Below, in pieces: positions 8,022 to 14,521 of a stretch of 14,521 bases of DNA. A model generated the notes under the pieces. That model was not told the DNA's origin and made no database searches. It saw only the letters and a list, made by a program, of their open reading frames with translations. Made by a program: the position numbers and the translations under genes. Source of the DNA: Acanthamoeba lenticulata (Eukaryota; Discosea; Longamoebia; Acanthamoebidae). Position 1 is the first letter of the stretch; each line of letters starts with the position of its first letter. The stretch is taken from positions 1 through 14,521 of the forward strand of contig NAVB01001630.1 of NCBI GenBank assembly GCA_002179805.1. The letters are read 5' to 3'.

Positions 8022-9839
8022 TTAGAGGATGGACGACTTCTTGGCGTTGCGCGGCTCGCGCTCGAGAGAGAGCGCGTAGAGCTGCGAGTCGTTGAACCGG
8101 TCGCCGTCGCGGAACAGCTTGGTGGCCTCCGGCACCCGCGTGAAGCTGTACGGCATCGACTGCGTGAACGTGAACCCGTGTGCGTGAGTCCCAAGTGCAC
8201 CACCATCGTCATTATGATCTTGGGGAAGTACCTGAAGGTGGAGAAGAGCAGAGATGTTTTTGTACATGAGCCGCCGCTTGTAGAAGTTTATGAGGTTGCC
8301 GTCGGGCCCGGTCTCGTTGGGGTTGCCGTCCTCGATGAAGGTCAGGTCGGCCAGCACCACGCCGCTGCACGTGTTTGTGTGCGTGACATCGTTGTGAGCC
8401 ACACGCATGATGATGACGGTGATGATGAAGAGGACGAGGACGAGGACGAGAACGCACATGTAGGGGATGCAGGGCGGGAGCGACGTCGAGAGGACGCGAC
8501 GATACTCCTTGAAGGAGCCCTCCATCGACATCAAAGCCTCGGCGTCGAGCAAAAACTGGCCGCACAGACAACACATGAGCGTGACGTCAGCAAAAATGCG
8601 ATGAATATCGAATATAAATGAATAAATAAATGAAAATTAAAAAAAGAAATGAATGCATACCTTTTTGGTGGGGGCGGGGAGGCGCTCGCGGGTCCACTTG
8701 AGGCGGAGGACGGCCGAGTTGTTAAAGGCCGAGAGGAAGGCCATGAGGGTGTGGAAGTTGTTGTACTTGAGGAGCGCCTGCGCGATGTTGACCAGCCGCC
8801 ACATGATGTTGCGCCGGTCGCGCACGCGCTCCTGGGTGAGGATGATGGTCGCCACCGAGGCCGAGACGGCGTTGAAGTTTGCGATCATAGCCATCACGTT
8901 GGGGCACCGGTGCTGCGTCTTCTCCTTGCTCCACGCCTGCTCGAAGAACTCGTCGGCCTGGATCTTGCTGAAGTTCTTCCACTCCATCAGGCACAGCTGC
9001 CGCGCCACCTCCTCCTCGTCCATGTCGAACAGCGACGGGTTCTCGCACAGCGCCTTTGGCACCTTGGACTACGTGATGACGTCAGCATTCCTTTGTTTAT
9101 TTATTTATTTATTTAAATAATTGAAATATTTAGAAAAGGGAGAGTACCTTGGTCTCCTTGCCCTTGAGCGGGATGAGCGTCATGCGCTTCGAGCCCTCCT
9201 GTGGTAAAAAGACCAAAAGAAAATAAACATTAATTTCGCGAAATAGAATAAAATCAAAAATGTAAGGAATGACGAACCCCGCGCTGGATGCATTGAGTGA
9301 GGCGCGTGACGCAGGCCTCGCGGGCATCGAAGCCGGCGTCGTTCTTCATCGTGGTGTCGACAAAGGTGATGAGCTTCTGCTTGAGGGCCGCGTCCGCAAA
9401 GTCCGTGAACTTGGTCTCCAGCCAGATGCGCAGAATGTCAAACACCCTGAAAATGCACGAATGTGAAGATTAACAAATGGTATGTAAAAAATAAAAACTG
9501 GTTACCAAAAAAAAAAGATAAATAATCGTACCGCATTTTGACGAGGTTGTGGTCCTTGGCGTGCATGAGGGCCGAGGGCGTCGTGTAGCGCGAGATGAGC
9601 TGCTGCAAAAGCTGGTCTGGCGTCGCGAACGTGCGGTAGGTCATGAAGAAGGCGTCGATGAACGACTTGTCTGCAATCACCCCCAAGTCCGTGAGTGCGT
9701 GCGCGCGTGCGCGCGTGTGCATGGGCGTGTGTGCGGTACCGTAGGAAGAGGGGGAGGTGAGGTGCTCGACGAGCCGCGGGAACGACGCGGCTTCGATCTC
9801 ACCGGGGTTGCTCTCCGAGTAGACCACGGAGCAGGCCTC
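8022..9839 (-). other. RasGEF_N (REM) plus catalytic CDC25/RasGEF domain
   Basis: The REM part begins after an acidic linker (about 9880-9950, rich in Asp/Glu/Lys) and includes DKSFIDAFFMTYRTFATPDQ, then LLQQLISRY, VFDILRIWLETKFTDF and a Thr-Gln-Cys-Ile end. The catalytic domain runs from about 9068 to the stop: EEVARQLCLMEWKNFSKIQA, PNVMAMIANFNAVSASVATI, the helical-hairpin stretch ERVRDRRNIMWRLVNIAQAL, LSAFNNSAVLRLKW, PPCIPYIGVVLADLTFIEDG and the closing LYALSLEREPR. These match the exchange core of Sos-type proteins closely, with no obvious missing block, so it should be catalytically competent. Whether the target is Ras or Rap cannot be read from sequence. The protein ends 11 residues after EPR. 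Confidence 0.92.
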
Positions 9840-12800
9840 GTCCTTGTCGGCCTTCCCGCTCGCCGCCGCGGCGCCGCTGGACTTGTCGTCCCTCTTCTCC
9901 TTCACGTCCTTATCGTCCTCATCCTCGTCGTCGTCATCGCCAAAGTCGCGGACGATGCCGTCGCCGGCCTTGTTGACCGTCTTGATGATGAAGACCGACT
10001 TGCGCCAGTTCTGGCTCTGCGTGCGCAGCGCCCGCTTCGGATTCAAAGCGGCTGGCGACCACCACGACGATGATGACGTCAGATTTGTGGGGATTTATCG
10101 ACTGGGCGGAGCCAATCGGCTGTTTGCGGGGCAAAAGTACTTTCTTGGTCCTCGGTCTTGGCGGTGAGCGAGAAGCCCTTCTGCGCATCGCCGCCGGCGG
10201 CCAGCTGATCGGGCTTGATGCCGAGCGCCTCGCAGATGATGCGCGTGATCTGCTCCACCGGCAGTGTCGGGTCCACCTGTGGCCAACGTCGTACGCGGAC
10301 GTTCAGTGAGGCTGAAAGGGGAGATTGAGGCCACGTTATGTCGCGGGCGCACCTCGACGGTCTTCTCGCCCTCGGGCGTTGCGACGGTCACCTTCTGTGG
10401 TCGCAGCATGAAGCGCACACCCTGCCCATGCCACAAATTCCAAATTATACTCAAATTCTTGCCAAGGAATCAAGAGAATGTGGGCGCGTACGAGATGCTG
10501 GATGTCGTAGTTGTGGAGCTCGGCCTCGGGGTTCATCCACACGCCGTCCACGATAGGTCCCATGTCGTTGGGCGGGCGCGGGGCCGGCGGAGGCTTGGGC
10601 ACCGACGACGACGAAAACAACGGCAGCACGCCGGCCTGGCGTCGCCACAGACACGCACGCACGACACGAGCGTCAGCCTCGCGGCTCTCCGCCGACGACG
10701 TGAGCGATCGCAAGGAGGCGGAGTCAAGTACCGGGCGCGGCGCCGGTTTCATGTCGGCCGGCCGCGGAGGCCGCGGAGGCTTGATGCGGCTGCCGGCCGG
10801 GGCCGCGCCGGCCCCGCTGGGCAGGGCCGTGGTCGCGGTGGCCGCCGTCGTGGTCGTGGTCGCCGCCGACGTGTTGTGGGACAGCGACGAGGTGAGCCCC
10901 GTGCTGGTCGACGACGATGAGGTGGACGATGACGCCGCGCCCGGAGCCGGGACGACGGGCGCCGAGGCCGAGGAGGGCAGGTGGACGGGCGTCGAGCGGG
11001 ACGAGGTGAGGTCGCCGCCATCGTGGTCGTCCTGATCTTCCTCGGCGTCCTCCTTGGGGAACTCGAGGAGGAGCCCGTAGTCGAGCGCCTTGGTCGCGTC
11101 GAGGCCCAGCTTGGTAGCGATCTCCTGCACCATCTCCTCGACGAGGAGGTATTGGTCGAAGGCGATCTGCTGGAACGTGTTGTCCAAGAACTTGATCTTG
11201 ACCTGTTGTTGTTGTGTTGTGTGTTTGTGGCAGTCAGGCGTGTCCAACACGAGGAGGAGGAAGCGTTTCTGATCGACATCAGCGCGTACGAGCTTGGGCT
11301 TCAGGCGGAGCTCCACGACCTCCTTGCGCCGGTTGAGCTCGTAGAAGGCCAGCGACTTGGTTGCCTCCAGCCACACGCCTGGCACGCCAACAATTCACAA
11401 AATAATTGAGAGTTCACGAAATAAAATAAAATGATTTCTAGAAAAAGGCAATTAATTACCGGCAGGGCCGACGGTGGTGCAAGTGGTCGGCTTAGGCGCG
11501 AACGGGGAGATGATGGTCGACTTGGAGGACTGGAGGGTGGTCACCACGGACGACGACGTGGGCAGGTACAGCCCGTAGTCCTCGTACGACTCGGCCGTCG
11601 CGTTCATGAGGTCGCTGGTGGATGATGACGACGACTGCGCCTCCTTCTGCAGTGGCGCACGCTGACGTCAGCCGACCAATCACCAATTTTCCAATTTAAA
11701 AAATCGGGGACAACCTTGGGCGAGGAGGTGGTGGCAAACTTGATCTGGCGGTTGTCCTTCTGCTTGTTGAAGGTGCCGGCCTTGATCTTGGGCAGGTTCT
11801 GGATGAGGTTGATGATAGCATCCGAGCACGTGTCGTTGGGGTCGAACTGGAGCGTGTACTGCTTGACCTTGTTCCTGTTCAGGCGGAACCGCACGGGGAT
11901 CTCCCACATCTTCATCTTGAACTGGCAGATCACCGGTCCCTGTGGATTTTTTATAAAATCAAACAAAAAGTTAATTAAAAAATCGAACTAAAATACATTC
12001 TATTTAATTCTAAACTATATATTAAAATGTATTTGCTGTACCCGGAGCTTGTAAAAGGCGAGCGACTTGGCCTCATCGAGGCAGACGCCGGTGGAGTGGA
12101 GGTGCAGTCCCCAGTCGGACACGTTCTTGACCGGATGGTGCTGCGTGATCTTGCCGATGATGTCCGCCACTTCACGTGCGCAAAAAAAAAAGTTCATTAA
12201 TTCGAGAAATAATAAGAATAATAATTAAAAAAGTGGAACTTACCGGTGGTCTTGGCAGGGTCGAAGGGGAAGAAGTCGAGGCTGGTCTGGGAGAGGGACG
12301 AGGTCATGATCATGACGTAGTTCTGACCCAGGCCGAGCTCCATCTTGTACTTGTCCAGTTTCTGTTTGAATTTGTTGCCAAAAAAATCAGATTGATTATA
12401 AGCAATTTTTTTATAAAAAATAAATATAAATAAATAAGAATAAGAACCAAACCTTGAGGAGAGTCTCGGCGCCGAAGCGGTCGAGCATGGACTCGTAGTC
12501 GTCGGACATGGCCTCCTCGAAGAGGTCGACCTGCACGGTGAGCTCCTCCAGGCCCGCCTCCCGCAGGTTCTGTGCGATCATCGACATCATCATGATGAGC
12601 TGTCTGTCTGCGGACAAGGGACGATGGGGGGCAGCGCCAAGGACCTTGAGGACAGGGCTCATGTTCATGGCGAGGAACTCGTTGCGGAGGGCGAAGCGCT
12701 CCTCGAGGTCCTCAGTCCCGTTGATGAGCGCGTTGATCAGCGTCAGGGCCCGGATGCGGAGCGGGAGCACGACGACCTGGAACTTGGCCGACTCCTCCGT

Positions 12801-14485
12801 GAGGCTCTGGAACAGCGTCACGAAGCGCCGCTTGTCGCCCAGCGCCTTCTGCATCGTCGTGAAGGCCGACAGGACCGACCTGCGCAGGTCCACGTCATGC
12901 CAACACACGAACGTTGAGTGAGAAAGACGAACGACGTTGACGTCAACGTCAAAGGGCGAAGCGAACCGGTGGTCATTGCGCGACTGGCAGAGGCTGCAGA
13001 GGATCTCGATGGCGGTCTTCTTGACGCGCAGATTGGCGCACACCATGTGCAGCGCGATGGCCTCGATGACGTCCTGCTGCCGCAGCCGCTCGCGCAGGTC
13101 CTTGAGCCGCACGCGCCACAGGGCCTTGTAGCAGTTGAGCAGATTCTCGCGCAGCTGCTCGGCCACCGTCCCCGACCTGGCCCCATAATGATAATCATCA
13201 GGCCTTGATCTCTTATGACCATCACGATGATGAGGGAAAAGGGGACGCACAGGGAGTAGGTGGTGGCCAGGAGCTGGGCAAAGTTGACGAGGCCGCCGGC
13301 CTCGATCCACTGGGCGATCCACCCGACGGGCTTGGACGTGAGCGACACGCGCAGCGTCGTCATTTCCTGTGTCGACACGCGGTGTGAGCCCGCCTGGGCC
13401 GGCGATTGATGAAAGGGACGGACGTGGGGAAGAGGAGGCGCACGTCGACGGTGGGCTGGCCGGTGAGGACCTCGGCCAGATGGTTGGGGTCCTCCTCCTG
13501 CCGGTAGGCCTTGTTCATCGACTCCCGCTTGTTGAGGTCGAGCAGGCCGGTGCCGCGCGACTGGAGGAGCAGGACCCACCGCTTGTCGTCGGGCAGGGCC
13601 TGCATGCTGCGCTTCTTCTCCAACGGAATGTCCATTTGGTCCTGGAATGACGGGAATGCGCACACATTCCACGTCAGCAGCCCGCGAACGAGTCTTTCGT
13701 ATACGTGTGGGAGGTGGCGTACGAGGAGGAGCTCAAAGGCGAGCTTCCACTCGTGGGCCGGCGGGGCCTCGGGCGGGGCCTTCTCGTCGGTGAGGATCTT
13801 CTGGGCCGTGCGGATGAGGGCCAGGCAGCCGTTCTTCCTGACGCACTCGCCGGCCACCTCGTCCTGGATCGGGTTGTCGCCCATGTCGATCCGCAGCAGC
13901 CTGTGCGCGTGTGTGCGTGTACATGAGTCCCTGATCGCCGGATTTTTCCCGGTTTTGACCGCGCGTGTCGTGTCATGCGCGCGTGTCGTGCGGGGAGAGG
14001 TGGAGGTACTTGAGGAAGAGGAAGGAGGTGGGGATCTCGCGGAACTGGTTGTTCTTGAAGGACGCCATCTGGAGCTTGCTCAGGTGGCGGAACTCGGCCG
14101 GCAGGGCCCGCAGGCTGGACATTTCCATCACCACGCGATCAGCGCATGTCGCGCAAGAAGAAGACTCGCACACAGGAGGACAAAAGGTACCAGTTGCTCT
14201 CGGCCGAGAGCTTGCGGAGGGACTTGAGCGCGCCAAACGATGGCGGCAGCTCCACGAGCCGGTTCTCGGCCAGGCTCAGCTCGGTCAGCGACGTCAGTCC
14301 GCCAAACGTCACTTTGTCGCGACGGTCGGCCGATGAGCAAACAAACCCAACCAAAACAAAAGAAAGTAAAATAATAAATAAATAATAAAGAAAGATATTA
14401 GCCAATCAGCACGTACGGGGCAGATATTCGAGCTGGTTGTCGTTCATGAGGAGCTTGTTGAGATTGTTCAGCTTGCCAAACTCAT
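8022..14485 (-). CDS. Multidomain RasGEF: LRR - GBD/FH3 - four talin F0-like modules - RasGEF_N - RasGEF (5' partial, 26 exons)
   Basis: A predicted activator (nucleotide exchange factor) of a Ras-family GTPase with cytoskeletal-type input domains. Exons in gene order: 14417-14485, 14191-14311, 14010-14114, 13705-13900, 13444-13641, 13251-13366, 12967-13176, 12645-12879, 12453-12569, 12244-12361, 12042-12169, 11715-11939, 11460-11646, 11290-11378, 10732-11202, 10492-10635, 10353-10421, 10141-10276, 9740-10051, 9532-9670, 9278-9446, 9148-9198, 8661-9068, 8458-8555, 8232-8364, 8022-8159. Every junction is GT-AG and phase-consistent, giving 1459 residues ending NAKKSSIL. The first visible exon starts mid-codon after an acceptor, so more exons lie to the right of the window. 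Least certain junctions: the intron at 12570-12644 (weak donor), 12880-12966 and 10636-10731, all chosen because their removal restores family motifs. Its 3' end faces the small secreted gene, with 172 bases between stops; no AATAAA was found on this strand there. Confidence 0.88.
9695..9723. repeat. Alternating purine-pyrimidine (GT/GC) tract in an intron
   Basis: Twenty-nine consecutive bases alternate purine and pyrimidine, mostly GC and GT steps, inside the RasGEF intron at 9671-9739. Such tracts favour left-handed (Z) DNA. A shorter one of 24 bases lies at 13902-13925 in another intron of the same gene. Confidence 0.75.
9955..12325 (-). other. Four tandem talin F0/F1-like ubiquitin-fold modules
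   Basis: Each module starts with a hydrophobic strand, contains a helix, then [DE][WY]GLxL, a variable loop and a G-V-x-[LM]-[DEN]-x-x-x-x-L signature near its end, as in the talin head F0 domain. Module 1 (about 12325-12042): SDWGLHLHSTGVCLDEAKSL. Module 2 (11939-11290): IPVRFRLN..., EDYGLYLP, loop, GVWLEATKSLAFYEL. Module 3 (11202-10492): VKIKFLDNTFQQIAFDQ, LDYGLLLEF, a very long Ser/Thr/Ala/Pro-rich loop, GVWMNPEAELHNYDI. Module 4 (10421 to about 9955): GVRFMLRPQKVTV, FSLTAK, ALNPKRALRTQ. Talin F0 and F1 are known Rap1/Ras-binding ubiquitin folds, so these modules may read active Ras/Rap; that function is inference. Modules 2 and 3 are the strongest matches, modules 1 and 4 more diverged. 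Confidence 0.72.
12326..13857 (-). other. Formin-type GBD/FH3 (armadillo-like) region of the RasGEF protein
   Basis: Visible residues about 112-465. Recognisable blocks in order: DQMDIPLEKKRSMQALPDDK followed by RWVLLLQ (the GBD-type motif seen in diaphanous-related formins), LRVSLTSKPVGWIAQWIEAG, helical repeats with YKALWRVRLKDLRERL, ILCSLCQSRNDHRSVLSAF (restored by removing the 12880-12966 intron), RALTLINALINGTEDLEERF, and VLKNLREAGLEEL with VQVDLFEEAM and DDYESM (restored by removing the 12570-12644 intron). In formins this region binds Rho-family GTPases and mediates localisation and autoinhibition. No FH1 or FH2 actin-polymerising domain follows, so this is a borrowed regulatory module and not a formin. 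Confidence 0.82.
13861..14485 (-). other. Leucine-rich repeat region of the RasGEF protein
   Basis: Across four exons (visible residues 1 to about 110) the product reads as consecutive LRRs of the LPxxFxxLxxLxxLxxxxN type: LEYLPLTFGGLTSLTELSLA, then LVELPPSFGALKSLRKLS, then LRALPAEFRHLSKL, then FREIPTSFLFLKLLRIDMGD with DNPI. The last was obtained only after choosing the donor GTACCT just below 14010, which keeps repeat spacing intact. LRRs of this class commonly bind Ras-like GTPases or scaffolds; the binding partner here is unknown. More repeats probably precede it outside the window. Confidence 0.85.
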
Positions 14486-14521
14486 CTGCTCAACATGACG
14501 ATGATAAGGACGACGAATATG

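Noticed and set aside
8649..9116. Plus-strand open frames opposite the RasGEF catalytic exon, and similar ones at 9549-10073, 10264-10920 and 10511-11035
   Set aside because: They lie antisense to exons with clear family motifs, cross the introns of the real gene and show only shadow composition.
12880..12966. Reading straight through this segment as exon in the FH3 region
   Set aside because: The read-through residues break the FH3 motif; using donor GTTCGC and the acceptor at 12880 restores ILCSLCQSRNDHRSVLSAF with correct phase.

Overview
This is nuclear DNA from a eukaryote with short GT-AG introns. The coding sequence is GC-rich, intron donors read GTGCGT, GTACGT or GTACCT, most introns are 60-105 nt, and several carry a CTAAC or CTGAC branch-site-like element. 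The gene content (a multidomain RasGEF with leucine-rich repeats, a formin GBD/FH3 region and talin-head-like modules, an ABCG half-transporter and small secreted proteins) fits a free-living amoebozoan such as Acanthamoeba. That assignment is inference from style and content. No prokaryotic, viral, CRISPR or rRNA/tRNA signal was seen.

Layout, left to right. (1) Bases 3-1277 (+): the C-terminal part of a long, disordered, Lys/Ser/Asp/Gly-rich protein that enters from the left edge. (2) 1654-4921 (+): a complete 15-exon ABCG-family half-transporter of 758 residues. (3) 5340-6075 (+): a two-exon secreted protein with a mannose-6-phosphate-receptor-homology (MRH)-like domain, followed at 6366-6763 by a decayed tandem copy. 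(4) 7445-7849 (+): a small, intronless, secreted Asp/Ser/Asn-rich protein made of two near-identical repeats behind a TATA box. (5) 8022-14485 (-): a very large gene, 26 exons visible and 5'-incomplete, that meets gene 4 tail to tail. Spliced, it gives 1459 residues arranged as leucine-rich repeats, formin-type GBD/FH3, four talin F0/F1-like ubiquitin-fold modules, an acidic linker, RasGEF_N and a catalytic CDC25/RasGEF domain.

The genes do not form an operon or an obvious pathway. The most interesting object is the RasGEF gene. It joins a Rho-GTPase-responsive region (GBD/FH3) and a talin-type Ras/Rap-binding fold, present four times, to a Ras-family activator. It also has eight stop-free introns whose length is a multiple of three, and five exact TGACGTCA palindromes, all inside its introns. 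Exon junctions were placed by hand from splice sites, phase continuity and family motifs. All junctions in both large genes are phase-consistent, but none is confirmed by transcripts.
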